A DNA stretch of 64,000 nt from Streptococcus oralis (lineage in GTDB: Bacteria > Bacillota > Bacilli > Lactobacillales > Streptococcaceae), in contig NZ_RJPK01000001.1 of NCBI RefSeq assembly GCF_003943415.1, forward strand, positions 186,001-250,000. The letters run 5' to 3'. The notes beneath the pieces are model-generated. The model searched no databases and was not told where the DNA came from. It saw only the letters and a program-made list of their open reading frames with translations. Made by a program: the position numbers and the translations under genes. This document shows positions 35,739-44,340 of this stretch, in pieces. Position 1 is the first letter of the stretch; each line of letters starts with the position of its first letter.

Positions 35739-36593
35739 ATGAATACAAATCTTGCAAGTTTTATCGTTGGACTTATCATCGATGAAAATGACCGTTTTTA
35801 CTTTGCGCAACAGGATGGTCAAATCTATGCACTTGCCAAGGAAGAAGGTCAACACACGGTAGGGGATACGGTCAAAGGTTTTGCCTATACAGATATGAAG
35901 CAAAAACTCCGCTTGACCACTCTAGAAGTGACTGCCACTCAGGACCAATTTGGCTGGGGAACGGTAACGGAAGTTCGTAAGGACTTGGGTGTCTTTGTCG
36001 ATACCGGTCTACCTGATAAGGAAATCGTTGTGTCACTCGATATCCTCCCTGAGCTCAAGGAACTCTGGCCTAAGAAAGGTGACAAACTCTACATCCGTCT
36101 TGAAGTGGACAAGAAAGACCGAATCTGGGGACTCTTGGCTTATCAGGAAGACTTCCAACGTCTGGCTCGTCCTGCCTACAACAACATGCAGAACCAAAAC
36201 TGGCCAGCCATTGTTTACCGTCTCAAGCTGTCAGGGACCTTTGTCTATCTGCCAGAGAATAACATGCTTGGTTTCATTCACCCAAGTGAGCGCTACGCAG
36301 AGCCACGTTTGGGACAAGTGCTAGATGCGCGTGTCATTGGTTTCCGTGAAGTGGACCGCACCTTGAACCTATCCCTCAAACCACGTTCTTTTGAGATGTT
36401 GGAAAATGATGCTCAGATGATTTTGACCTACTTGGAAAGCAATGGCGGTTTCATGACCTTAAATGATAAGTCTTCTCCTGAGGACATCAAGGCAACCTTT
36501 GGTATCTCTAAAGGTCAGTTCAAGAAAGCACTCGGTGGCTTGATGAAGACTGGCAAAATCAAGCAAGACCAGTTTGGGACAGAGTTGATTTAG
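35739..36593 (+). CDS. cvfB: CvfB-like RNA-binding protein with S1 domains
   Basis: The 284-residue protein matches the conserved virulence factor B family: three S1-like domains and a C-terminal winged helix (KATFGISKGQFKKALGGLMK, about 245-265). CvfB binds RNA and influences virulence-gene expression in staphylococci. The start at 35739 (MNTNLASFI) has AAGGAAA. The in-frame ATG at 35700 lies in the terminator stem. Confidence 0.9.
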   Translation: MNTNLASFIVGLIIDENDRFYFAQQDGQIYALAKEEGQHTVGDTVKGFAYTDMKQKLRLTTLEVTATQDQFGWGTVTEVRKDLGVFVDTGLPDKEIVVSLDILPELKELWPKKGDKLYIRLEVDKKDRIWGLLAYQEDFQRLARPAYNNMQNQNWPAIVYRLKLSGTFVYLPENNMLGFIHPSERYAEPRLGQVLDARVIGFREVDRTLNLSLKPRSFEMLENDAQMILTYLESNGGFMTLNDKSSPEDIKATFGISKGQFKKALGGLMKTGKIKQDQFGTELI

Positions 36594-36604
36594 GTCTTAT
36601 AGAC

Positions 36605-37210
36605 ATGAAAAAGAAACTTGAAGAAATGAGTTTAGAGGAACTCTGGCAACTTTTTCCGATTTTTTTAGTGGAGCACAAGTCAGAGTGGAAAGACTGGTAT
36701 GAATTGGAAAAAACAAGTCTGAAAAAAATATTGGGTGCAAATGTTATTAAAAGAATAGAACATATCGGTAGCACTGCTATTCCTAATATTTGGGCCAAAA
36801 ATATCGTTGATATTCTGCTAGAAGTAGGTAGAATAGAGGATTTAGCAAGAGTTAGGGATTTATTGGTGAAGAATGGGTGGCTAGTGATGTCGGAGAGTCC
36901 TAACAGGATTTCGCTAAATAAAGGATATACAGAGCAGGGATTTGCTGAGAAAGTTTTTCATTTACATTTGCGAATGACGGGAGATCATGACGAGATTTAT
37001 TTTAGAGATTATCTCTGCCAGCATCCAGATATTGCCCAAGCGTATCAGGAATTAAAACTCAGTTTGTGGAAAAAATTTGAACACAATCGAGACGCCTATA
37101 CAGATGCGAAAACAGATTTTATAAACCACTACGTTTCAGAGGCTAAGTCCAGTAATTTTCAAGAATCAGAAAAATTTCATCAAAAAAGTTTTGATAGGAG
37201 AAAGAATTGA
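36605..37210 (+). CDS. GrpB (UPF0157) family protein
   Basis: The 201-residue protein belongs to the GrpB/UPF0157 family, with the signature [25 protein letters not shown] and a nucleotidyltransferase-like fold. Its biochemical function is uncertain. It lies 11 bases after cvfB and overlaps the YozE-family gene by 4 bases. The body is slightly more AT-rich than its neighbours, and it may be a variable insertion in the cvfB-yozE block. Confidence 0.85.
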   Translation: MKKKLEEMSLEELWQLFPIFLVEHKSEWKDWYELEKTSLKKILGANVIKRIEHIGSTAIPNIWAKNIVDILLEVGRIEDLARVRDLLVKNGWLVMSESPNRISLNKGYTEQGFAEKVFHLHLRMTGDHDEIYFRDYLCQHPDIAQAYQELKLSLWKKFEHNRDAYTDAKTDFINHYVSEAKSSNFQESEKFHQKSFDRRKN

Positions 37211-37422
37211 GAAAATCATTTTACACTTGGCTCATGACTGAGCGCAATCCCAAAAGTAACAGTCCTAAAGCCATCTTGGCAGACCTCGCTTTTGAAGAGT
37301 CAGCCTTCCCAAAACACACGGATGATTTTGATGAGGTGAGTCGCTTTTTGGAGGAGCATGCCAGTTTCTCTTTTAACCTAGGAGACTTTGACGCCATCTG
37401 GCAAGAATACTTAGAACACTAG
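37207..37422 (+). CDS. YozE (UPF0346) family small protein
   Basis: A 71-residue protein of the YozE SAM-like helical family: [19 protein letters not shown], then a compact acidic helical body ending [11 protein letters not shown]. It starts at TTG behind AGGAGAAAG. Its function is unknown. It sits between cvfB and phoH, as in other streptococci. Confidence 0.9.
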   Translation: MRKSFYTWLMTERNPKSNSPKAILADLAFEESAFPKHTDDFDEVSRFLEEHASFSFNLGDFDAIWQEYLEH

Positions 37423-37502
37423 AGACAATGAGATGAGGCTAGTATTTTATTGTTCTCTTTGCTATAATATAAAGAAATAAACGGATTAGAGAGGTTCTTT
37501 AT

Positions 37503-38489
37503 TTGAAGGAACATTCAATAGACATTCAACTGAGTCATCCAGATGACTTGTTTCATCTTTTTGGTTCCAATGAGCGCCATCTTCGTTTGATGGAAGAAGA
37601 GCTCGATGTGGTGATTCATGCCCGTACGGAGATTGTGCAGGTTTTGGGTGAAGAGCCTGCCTGTGAGGAAGCCCGTCAGGTTATCCAGGCTTTGATGGTC
37701 TTGGTGAATCGGGGGATGACCGTTGGCACGCCAGATGTGGTGACTGCGATTAGCATGGTCAAAAACGATGAAATCGACAAGTTTGTCGCCCTTTACGAAG
37801 AAGAAATTATCAAGGACAATACTGGGAAACCGATTCGTGTCAAAACCTTAGGTCAAAAACTTTATGTGGACAGTGTCAAACAGCATGATGTGACCTTTGG
37901 AATCGGACCAGCAGGGACAGGGAAGACCTTTCTTGCAGTGACTTTGGCAGTAACTGCTCTTAAACGTGGGCAAGTCAAGCGGATTATCCTTACTCGTCCA
38001 GCAGTGGAAGCAGGTGAGAGTCTAGGATTTCTTCCGGGTGATCTTAAGGAGAAGGTCGATCCTTATCTTCGACCAGTTTATGATGCCTTGTATCAGATTC
38101 TCGGCAAAGACCAAACGACCCGTCTCATGGAGCGTGAAATTATCGAAATCGCTCCCCTTGCCTACATGCGTGGTCGGACCTTGGATGATGCCTTTGTCAT
38201 TCTGGATGAGGCGCAAAATACGACCATCATGCAGATGAAGATGTTCTTGACTCGTTTAGGTTTTAATTCTAAGATGATTGTCAATGGAGATATCAGTCAG
38301 ATTGACCTACCGCGAAATGTCAAGTCTGGTTTGATTGATGCTCAAGAAAAGCTCAAGAACATTCACCAGATCGACTTTGTTCATTTTTCAGCTAAGGATG
38401 TGGTTCGCCATCCAGTTGTCGCTCAGATTATCCGAGCCTATGAACCAGCTCCAGTTAAAAATGAAGAGAAGAACGAAGAAACAGAATAG
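37503..38489 (+). CDS. phoH: PhoH-family ATPase
   Basis: The 328-residue protein has Walker A GPAGTGKTFLA at about 138-148 and Walker B VILDEAQN, with KMFLTRLGFNSKMIVNGD. PhoH proteins are SF1-helicase-like ATPases linked to RNA metabolism and phosphate stress, with roles not fully defined. It starts at TTG with GAGAGG about 10 bases upstream. A candidate promoter (TATAAT near 37465) lies in the short intergenic region. Confidence 0.93.
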   Translation: MKEHSIDIQLSHPDDLFHLFGSNERHLRLMEEELDVVIHARTEIVQVLGEEPACEEARQVIQALMVLVNRGMTVGTPDVVTAISMVKNDEIDKFVALYEEEIIKDNTGKPIRVKTLGQKLYVDSVKQHDVTFGIGPAGTGKTFLAVTLAVTALKRGQVKRIILTRPAVEAGESLGFLPGDLKEKVDPYLRPVYDALYQILGKDQTTRLMEREIIEIAPLAYMRGRTLDDAFVILDEAQNTTIMQMKMFLTRLGFNSKMIVNGDISQIDLPRNVKSGLIDAQEKLKNIHQIDFVHFSAKDVVRHPVVAQIIRAYEPAPVKNEEKNEETE

Positions 38490-38493
38490 CAAA

Positions 38494-38522
38494 AAAGAGC
38501 AGTTTCATCTGAACTGCTCTTT
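38494..38522. terminator. Bidirectional terminator between phoH and ald
   Basis: AAAGAGCAGTT (38494-38504) pairs with AACTGCTCTTT (38512-38522). Both strands have A/T tracts, serving the convergent genes. Confidence 0.88.
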
Positions 38523-38551
38523 ATCGTATCTGTGTTAACTAGTTAATGTCT

Positions 38552-39664
38552 TTAGACAAGTTCATCAATCGAAGTGTAATCCTTATCTAGCCCTTGGGCA
38601 ACTGGAAGACTAGTCAAGTAACCTTGGTAAGTTGTCACTCCTTCACGTAAGCCTTGATCTTCAGTGATTGCTTTTTGGAATCCCTTGTCAGCTAAAGCTT
38701 CGATATAAGGAAGGGTGACATTAGTTAGGGCGATGGTTGAAGTACGAGCTACCGCGCCAGGGATGTTGGCAACAGCATAGTGGAGCACCCCATGTTTTTC
38801 ATAGACGGGCTCATCGTGCGTGGTCACACGGTCAGCTGTCTCGATAACGCCACCTTGGTCAACGGCAACGTCAACGATGACAGAGCCTGGACGCATTTGT
38901 TTGACCATCTCATCTGTCACCAGTTTTGGTGCCTTGGCACCAGGGATGAGAACTGCACCAATCACCACATCAGCATCTTTCACGCTTGCTTCGATATTGA
39001 ATGAATTGGACATAAGAGTTTGGATTTGGTTTCCGAAGACTTCTTCTAGAACTGAGAGACGCTTCGCACTGATATCTAAAATAGTCACTTGAGCACCGAG
39101 TCCCAAGGCGATGCGGGCAGCATGTGTACCAACGACACCGCCACCGATGATGGTTACTTTTCCTTTTGGAACACCCGGTACACCACCAAGTAGGACACCA
39201 GAGCCGCCAGCTTGTTTGGTAAGGAAGTGAGCACCGATTTGAACTGCCATACGACCGGCAACCTCACTCATTGGAACGAGGAGTGGTAGGTGACCTAGGG
39301 AGTCACGGACAGTCTCATAGGCAATTCCTGTTGTTTTTGCTGCTAGCATGGCATCTGCTAACTCTGGAGCAGCAGCCATGTGCAAGTAAGTGAAGAGGAG
39401 AAGATCATCTCGCAAATAGCCATATTCAGAAGCTAGTGGTTCTTTTACTTTCACGACTAACTCAGCTGCCCAAGCTTCAGCAGCAGTAGCGACAATCTCA
39501 GCACCTTGCTTTTGATAGTCCGCATCAGTAAATCCTGAACCGAGACCAGCATTTGTTTCGATGAGGACATGATGCCCACGGGTGATCAAACTGTGGACGC
39601 CAGCAGGAGTGAGGGCAACGCGGTTTTCATTGTTCTTAATTTCTTTTGGAATTCCGATTAACAT
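38552..39664 (-). CDS. ald: Alanine dehydrogenase
   Basis: The 370-residue NAD-dependent enzyme interconverts alanine and pyruvate plus ammonia. Active-site residues are visible: Arg15 in NENRVALTP, a Lys in VKVKEP, a His in YLHMAA, and an Asp in DVAVDQGG. The nucleotide site is [10 protein letters not shown]. The frame is intact; from memory some pneumococcal copies are annotated as disrupted. A cre-like box lies upstream. The gene is convergent with phoH and divergent from the GNAT gene. Confidence 0.97.
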   Translation of the reverse strand: MLIGIPKEIKNNENRVALTPAGVHSLITRGHHVLIETNAGLGSGFTDADYQKQGAEIVATAAEAWAAELVVKVKEPLASEYGYLRDDLLLFTYLHMAAAPELADAMLAAKTTGIAYETVRDSLGHLPLLVPMSEVAGRMAVQIGAHFLTKQAGGSGVLLGGVPGVPKGKVTIIGGGVVGTHAARIALGLGAQVTILDISAKRLSVLEEVFGNQIQTLMSNSFNIEASVKDADVVIGAVLIPGAKAPKLVTDEMVKQMRPGSVIVDVAVDQGGVIETADRVTTHDEPVYEKHGVLHYAVANIPGAVARTSTIALTNVTLPYIEALADKGFQKAITEDQGLREGVTTYQGYLTSLPVAQGLDKDYTSIDELV

Positions 39665-39751
39665 AGAGATAACCTACCTTTCAATTGACGGTATTGTTTT
39701 AGTTGTCACATTCCAGTTCATAAATGAAAAATGTGATGGTTTTATTGTATA

Positions 39752-39765
39752 TGAAACCGCTTCAA
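39752..39765. promoter_or_regulatory. Possible CcpA cre site upstream of ald
   Basis: TGAAACCGCTTCAA matches the cre pattern TGWAANCGNTNNCA with one mismatch. It lies 88 bases upstream of the ald start and would suit carbon control of alanine catabolism. An inverted repeat TCACATT/AATGTGA lies between it and ald (about 39703-39736). Confidence 0.4.
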
Positions 39766-39840
39766 AAATCAAGAAAAACTTGTCATCCAAATTTATTTAT
39801 GCTAGACTAGTGAGAATCAAGCTCTAATGGAGGAAAAAGT

Positions 39841-40410
39841 ATGGAATCAATATTTGTGAAATTTGCTCAGTATCCATCTATAGAAACGAAGCGTTTATTG
39901 CTCCGACCTGTAACCTTGGACGATGCAGAAGCCATGTTTGAGTATGCTTCAGATAGAGAAAATACACGCTATACCTTTCCAACAAATCAGAGTCTAGAAG
40001 AGACCAAGAACAACATTGCTCAGTTCTACTTGGCTAATCCCTTGGGACGGTGGGGGATAGAACTAAAAAGCAATGGCAAGTTTATCGGAACCATTGACTT
40101 GCACAAGATTGACCCCATTCTCAAAAAAGCAGCTATTGGTTACATTATCAACCAAAAGTATTGGAATCAAGGATTGACGACAGAAGCCAATCGTGCCGTG
40201 ATTGAGCTGGCTTTTGAGAAGATTGGAATGAATAAGTTGACCGCCCTTCACGATAAGGATAATCCCGCATCTGGAAGAGTCATGGAGAAATCAGGTATGC
40301 GTTTTTCACATGAAGAACCCTATGCTAGAATGGATAATAAAGAACCAGGGAGAATTGTCACAAGAGTTCATTATGCCTTGACCAAGGAAGACTATTTTGC
40401 AAATAAGTGA
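39841..40410 (+). CDS. GNAT acetyltransferase (RimJ/RimL-type)
   Basis: The 189-residue protein has the GNAT fold of RimJ/RimL-like enzymes: TKRLLLRPVTLDDAEAMFEY at the start, the YWNQGLTTEANRAVIELAF acetyl-CoA loop, and DKDNPASGRVMEKSGM. It may acetylate a protein N-terminus, an antibiotic or a small amine. The substrate is unknown. GGAGG precedes the ATG. It is monocistronic and precedes the competence operon. Confidence 0.9.
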   Translation: MESIFVKFAQYPSIETKRLLLRPVTLDDAEAMFEYASDRENTRYTFPTNQSLEETKNNIAQFYLANPLGRWGIELKSNGKFIGTIDLHKIDPILKKAAIGYIINQKYWNQGLTTEANRAVIELAFEKIGMNKLTALHDKDNPASGRVMEKSGMRFSHEEPYARMDNKEPGRIVTRVHYALTKEDYFANK

Positions 40411-40449
40411 GCAGTTGAAAAGATTTTTCAGCTGTTTTTTTCTTCCTCT

Positions 40450-40457
40450 TACGAATA
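40450..40457 (+). promoter_or_regulatory. cin-box (ComX/SigX promoter) of comEA-comEC
   Basis: A perfect TACGAATA lies 19 bases before the comEA ATG, preceded by a T-rich stretch. It is the promoter element read by the competence sigma factor in streptococci. I saw no other perfect copy in the window. Confidence 0.9.
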
Positions 40458-40476
40458 ATTTAAGAGAGGAGAAAAT

Positions 40477-41127
40477 ATGGAAGCAATTATCGAGAAAATC
40501 AAAGAGTATAAAATCATTGTCATTTGTGCTGGTTTAGGTTTGGCCTTAGGCGGATTTTTCCTGCTAAAGCCAACGTCACAAACACCCGTCACGGAAACGA
40601 ATTTGCAGGCTGAAGTTTCAGCTGTTTCAAAGGATTCATCGTCTGAAAAGGAAGTGAGGAAGGAAGAAAAGGAAGAGTCTCTTGAACAAGATTTAATCAC
40701 AGTAGATGTCAAGGGTGCTGTTAAATCGCCAGGGATTTATGACTTACCAGTAGGGAGTCGGGTTCACGATGCCGTTCAGAAGGCGGGGGGATTGACAGAA
40801 GAAGCAGATAGCAAGTCGATTAATCTAGCTCAGAAAGTCAGTGACGAGGCTCTTGTCTATGTTCCAACTAAGGGAGAAGAAGTAGCTAGTCAGCAGACTG
40901 CCTCTGGAACGACTCCTTCGACAAGTAAAGAAAAGAAGGTCAATCTCAATAAAGCTAGTCTGGAAGAACTCAAGCAGGTCAAAGGCTTGGGAGGAAAACG
41001 AGCCCAGGATATTATCGATCATCGTGAGGCAAATGGCAAGTTCAAGTCGGTAGATGAATTAAAGAAAGTCTCTGGTATTGGCGCTAAGACCATAGAAAAG
41101 CTAAAAGACTATGTTACAGTGGACTAA
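40477..41127 (+). CDS. comEA: Competence DNA-binding protein ComEA (CelA)
   Basis: The 216-residue membrane-anchored DNA receptor has an N-terminal transmembrane helix (about 13-30), an acidic linker, an SLBB domain (VDVKGAVKSPGIYDLP to about residue 130) and a C-terminal double helix-hairpin-helix (VNLNKASLEELKQVKGLGGK, then KVSGIGAKTIEKL). It binds incoming dsDNA at the cell surface during transformation. It is late-competence-regulated through the cin-box and overlaps comEC by 17 bases. Confidence 0.97.
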   Translation: MEAIIEKIKEYKIIVICAGLGLALGGFFLLKPTSQTPVTETNLQAEVSAVSKDSSSEKEVRKEEKEESLEQDLITVDVKGAVKSPGIYDLPVGSRVHDAVQKAGGLTEEADSKSINLAQKVSDEALVYVPTKGEEVASQQTASGTTPSTSKEKKVNLNKASLEELKQVKGLGGKRAQDIIDHREANGKFKSVDELKKVSGIGAKTIEKLKDYVTVD

Positions 41128-43351
41128 AAACTTCCCTATTCCTCTAATCTATCTGAGCTTTCTGTTACTCTGGCTTTACTATGCCATTTTTGGAGCGTCC
41201 TATCTCGCACTGCTAGGTTTTGTTTTTTTGCTCGTCTGCCTCTTTTTCCAATTTCCTTGGAAATCGGCTGGAAAAGTTCTAGCGATTTGTGGAGTTTTTG
41301 GATTTTGGTTTCTGTTTCAAACTTGGCAACAGACACAAGCTAGTCAAAATTTAGTCGGTTATGTTGAAAAGGTGAAGATCTTGCCTGATACCATCAAAGT
41401 CAATGGAGATAGTCTGTCCTTTCGGGGAAAGGCTGAAGGTCGCACTTTCCAAGTTTATTATAAACTCCAGTCCGAGGAGGAGAAAGAGCAATTTCAAGCC
41501 TTGACAGACCTTCATGACTTGGAATTAGAAGGGAAGCTTTCAGAGCCAGAAGGTCAGAGGAATTTTGGTGGATTTGACTACCAAGTCTATCTAAAGACCC
41601 AAGGGATTTACCAGACACTGACTATCAAGAGCATCCAGTCACTTAAAAAGGTTAGCAGTTGGGATATAGGTGAAAATTTATCAAGTTTACGTCGAAAGGC
41701 TATTGTTTGGATCAAGACGCACTTTCCAGATCCTATGCGTAATTATATGACGGGCCTTCTGTTAGGACATCTGGACACAGATTTTGAAGAGATGAATGAG
41801 CTCTATTCCAGTCTTGGAATTATCCATCTCTTTGCCTTGTCGGGTATGCAGGTGGGCTTCTTTATGGATGCCTTTAAGAAACTCCTCTTGCGTTTGGGCT
41901 TGACCCAAGAAAAGTTGAAGTGGCTGACCTATCCCTTTTCCCTTATCTATGCAGGTCTGACAGGATTTTCAGCCTCAGTCATTCGCAGTCTCTTACAAAA
42001 GTTACTGGCCCAACATGGTGTTAAGGGTTTGGATAATTTTGCCTTGACGGTCCTTGTCCTCTTTATCATCATGCCTAACTTTTTCTTGACAGCTGGAGGG
42101 GTCTTGTCCTGCGCCTACGCTTTTATCTTGACCATGACTAGCAAAGAAGGGGAGGGACTCAAGGCTGTTACCAGAGAAAGTCTGGTTATTTCCTTGGGAA
42201 TATTACCCATTCTATCCTTTTATTTTGCAGAATTTCAGCCTTGGTCTATCCTTTTGACCTTTGTCTTTTCCTTTCTGTTTGATGTGGTATTCTTACCGCT
42301 TTTGTCCATCTTATTCATTCTGTCTTTTGTTTACCCAGTCACTCAGTTTAACTTTGTCTTTGAGTACTTGGAGAACATCATTCGCTTGGTATCACAGCTG
42401 GCAAGCAGGCCTCTAGTTTTTGGACAACCCAATGCGTGGCTGTTGATTCTACTGTTAGTTTCATTAGCCTTGGTCTATGACATGAGGAAAAATATCAAAA
42501 GACTAGCAGGATTCAGTCTCTTTATTGTGGGGCTCTTTTTCCTGACCAAGCATCCACTTGAAAATGAAATTACCATGCTGGATGTGGGGCAAGGCGAAAG
42601 TATTTTCCTACGGGATGTAACTGGTAAAACCATTCTCATAGATGTAGGTGGTAAGGCAGAGTCTACTAAGAAAATCGAGGCTTGGCAAGAAAAGGCGACG
42701 ACCAGCAATGCCCAGCGAACCGTGATTCCCTATCTTAAAAGTCGCGGAGTAGCCAAGATTGACCAGCTGATTTTGACAAATACGGATAAGGAGCATATTG
42801 GCGATTTGCTGGAGGTGACCAAGGCTTTCCATGTTGGGGAGATTTTAGTATCAAGAGGAAGTCTGACACAGAAGGAATTTGTAGCGGAACTAGAAGCAAG
42901 TCAAAACAAGGTACGTAGTGTGACAGCTGGGGAGAATTTCCCGATTTTTGGAAGTCAGTTAGAAGTCCTATCCCCAAGGCAGATTGGAGATGGGGATCGT
43001 GATGGTTCTCTGGTTCTTTATGGAAAACTCTTGGATAAGCACTTTCTCTTTACTGGAAACTTGAAGGAGAAGGGAGAAAAGGATCTTCTAAAGCAATACC
43101 CTACCTTAGAGGTGGATGTCTTAAAAGTCGGTCAACATGGTGCTAAAACCTCATCAAATCCAGCTTTTCTAGAAAAACTCAAACCAGAGATTACTCTCAT
43201 TTCAGTGGGCAAGAACAATCGTGCGAAACTCCCCCATCAGGAGACCTTGACTCGACTGGAAACTATCAATAGTAAAGTTTATAGAACAGATCAGAACGGA
43301 GCTATTCGCTTTAAAGGATGGAATAGTTGGCAAATCGAAAGTGTTCGTTAG
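41111..43351 (+). CDS. comEC: Competence DNA channel protein ComEC (CelB)
   Basis: The 746-residue polytopic membrane protein has an N-terminal OB-like region, the competence domain with multiple helices (GLLLGHLDTDFEEM, LFALSGMQVGFF), and a C-terminal metallo-beta-lactamase domain from about residue 480 (MLDVGQGESIFLRD, LTNTDKEHIGDL, KVGQHGAKTSS). It forms the channel for single-stranded DNA uptake, and the C-terminal domain may degrade the other strand. The gene is intact, so this part of the transformation machinery looks functional. Confidence 0.97.
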   Translation: MLQWTKNFPIPLIYLSFLLLWLYYAIFGASYLALLGFVFLLVCLFFQFPWKSAGKVLAICGVFGFWFLFQTWQQTQASQNLVGYVEKVKILPDTIKVNGDSLSFRGKAEGRTFQVYYKLQSEEEKEQFQALTDLHDLELEGKLSEPEGQRNFGGFDYQVYLKTQGIYQTLTIKSIQSLKKVSSWDIGENLSSLRRKAIVWIKTHFPDPMRNYMTGLLLGHLDTDFEEMNELYSSLGIIHLFALSGMQVGFFMDAFKKLLLRLGLTQEKLKWLTYPFSLIYAGLTGFSASVIRSLLQKLLAQHGVKGLDNFALTVLVLFIIMPNFFLTAGGVLSCAYAFILTMTSKEGEGLKAVTRESLVISLGILPILSFYFAEFQPWSILLTFVFSFLFDVVFLPLLSILFILSFVYPVTQFNFVFEYLENIIRLVSQLASRPLVFGQPNAWLLILLLVSLALVYDMRKNIKRLAGFSLFIVGLFFLTKHPLENEITMLDVGQGESIFLRDVTGKTILIDVGGKAESTKKIEAWQEKATTSNAQRTVIPYLKSRGVAKIDQLILTNTDKEHIGDLLEVTKAFHVGEILVSRGSLTQKEFVAELEASQNKVRSVTAGENFPIFGSQLEVLSPRQIGDGDRDGSLVLYGKLLDKHFLFTGNLKEKGEKDLLKQYPTLEVDVLKVGQHGAKTSSNPAFLEKLKPEITLISVGKNNRAKLPHQETLTRLETINSKVYRTDQNGAIRFKGWNSWQIESVR

Positions 43352-43393
43352 GAAGAAAAATGTTATATATTAGTGAAATAAACTGAAAATCTG

Positions 43394-43422
43394 TTGCATA
43401 ATACCGAGAAAAACGATATAAT
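43394..43422 (+). promoter_or_regulatory. Promoter of the bacteriocin-like cassette
   Basis: TTGCAT (43394-43399) and TATAAT (43417-43422) are exactly 17 bases apart. Transcription would start near 43429, inside a cre-like palindrome. Confidence 0.7.
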
Positions 43423-43435
43423 GAAAGTGCTTTCA
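43422..43435. promoter_or_regulatory. cre-like palindrome at the transcription start
   Basis: TGAAAGTGCTTTCA is palindromic apart from its centre and differs from the CcpA consensus TGWAANCGNTTNCA only at one base of the central CG. Placement at +1 would give catabolite repression. Confidence 0.5.
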
Positions 43436-43464
43436 AGAGTAATGATATAAATGCAATGAAAACA

Positions 43465-43714
43465 TGAAAAATCAGAAAAAGTCGTTTTATTAGCTAGTTT
43501 GTTCTCTATTGGTCTTTTTCAGTCCAGTGTATCTGCTGTGACAGTCACTAAGAGTTATCGGTATGATTGGAACACTGTTGGGGGATATAGTACCAACTAT
43601 CACAACCATCAATATGCTTGGATTCCGTCATGGTCTCGTTATGACAGCTACGATGAATATAAAGTTGATTCTGGCTGGAATTACGATCGTTATGAGGTCA
43701 TAAAATACTATTAA
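43465..43714 (+). pseudogene. Lactococcin 972-like secreted peptide, frameshifted at the signal peptide
   Basis: ATG at 43465 opens MKNQKK, then hits a stop. One extra A in the AAAAA run at 43476-43480 would join it to the frame reading VVLLASLFSIGLFQSSVSA, a clear signal peptide, followed by a mature part of about 58 residues rich in Tyr and Trp ending EVIKYY. The aromatic pattern (GGYSTNYHNHQYAW) recalls lactococcin 972-type bacteriocins. An ABC ATPase and a membrane protein follow, as in those cassettes. The ribosome site is weak. It is either a decayed gene, a homopolymer phase-variable gene, or a sequencing error in the A-run. Confidence 0.6.
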
Positions 43715-43746
43715 TCGTTAAAGAGTTAGAAAAAGGAGGGCTGGAT

Positions 43747-44340
43747 ATGATAACTCTTACTCATGTTACCTTAAAAACGCGACAAGTCATCTTGCAAGAT
43801 GTTGATTTCACCTTTAAAAAAGGTAGGATTTATGGCCTTCTTGCTATCAATGGCTCTGGAAAGACGACACTGTTCCGAGCTATTAGCAAGCTGCTTCCCC
43901 TTAGTAGTGGACATATCGCAGCCTCTCCTTCTTTGTTTTATTATGAGAGCGTTGAATGGCTGGATGGAAACTTAAGTGGGATGGACTACCTTCGTCTCAT
44001 AAAAAACATCTGGAAGTCAGATCTAAACTTGGGGGACGAAATCGCCTATTGGGAAATGTCTGACTATATCAACCTTCCCATCCGCAAGTATTCCTTAGGG
44101 ATGAAGCAACGCTTGGTGATTGCTATGTATTTCCTTAGTCAGGCGAAATGCTGGCTCATGGATGAGATAACAAATGGCTTAGACGAGTATTATCGACAGA
44201 AGTTTTTTGATAGACTGGCACAAATCAATAGAAAAGAACAGCTGGTTCTTTTGAGTTCCCACTACAAAGAGGAGTTAGTGGAGATTTGCGATAGCATGGT
44301 AACCATTCATCAGGGGCAGATAGAAGAGGTTCCGTTATGA
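43747..44340 (+). CDS. ABC transporter ATP-binding protein, bacteriocin-cassette type
   Basis: A short 197-residue ABC ATPase with Walker A INGSGKTT, a modified signature YSLGMKQRL (no LSGGQ), and Walker B CWLMDEITNGLD. It is compact and typical of ABC-2 exporters rather than importers. It has an AAAGGAGG site and overlaps the membrane-protein gene by 4 bases. It lies 32 bases after the secreted-peptide remnant. Export of, or immunity to, a peptide is likely from context, not from the sequence itself. Confidence 0.88.
   Translation: MITLTHVTLKTRQVILQDVDFTFKKGRIYGLLAINGSGKTTLFRAISKLLPLSSGHIAASPSLFYYESVEWLDGNLSGMDYLRLIKNIWKSDLNLGDEIAYWEMSDYINLPIRKYSLGMKQRLVIAMYFLSQAKCWLMDEITNGLDEYYRQKFFDRLAQINRKEQLVLLSSHYKEELVEICDSMVTIHQGQIEEVPL

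Noticed and set aside
43499-43714. TTG start at 43499 as a real 71-residue gene
   Set aside because: It begins in the middle of a signal-peptide hydrophobic core with no ribosome site. The full signal peptide reads across a frameshift from ATG 43465, so a broken gene is the better reading.
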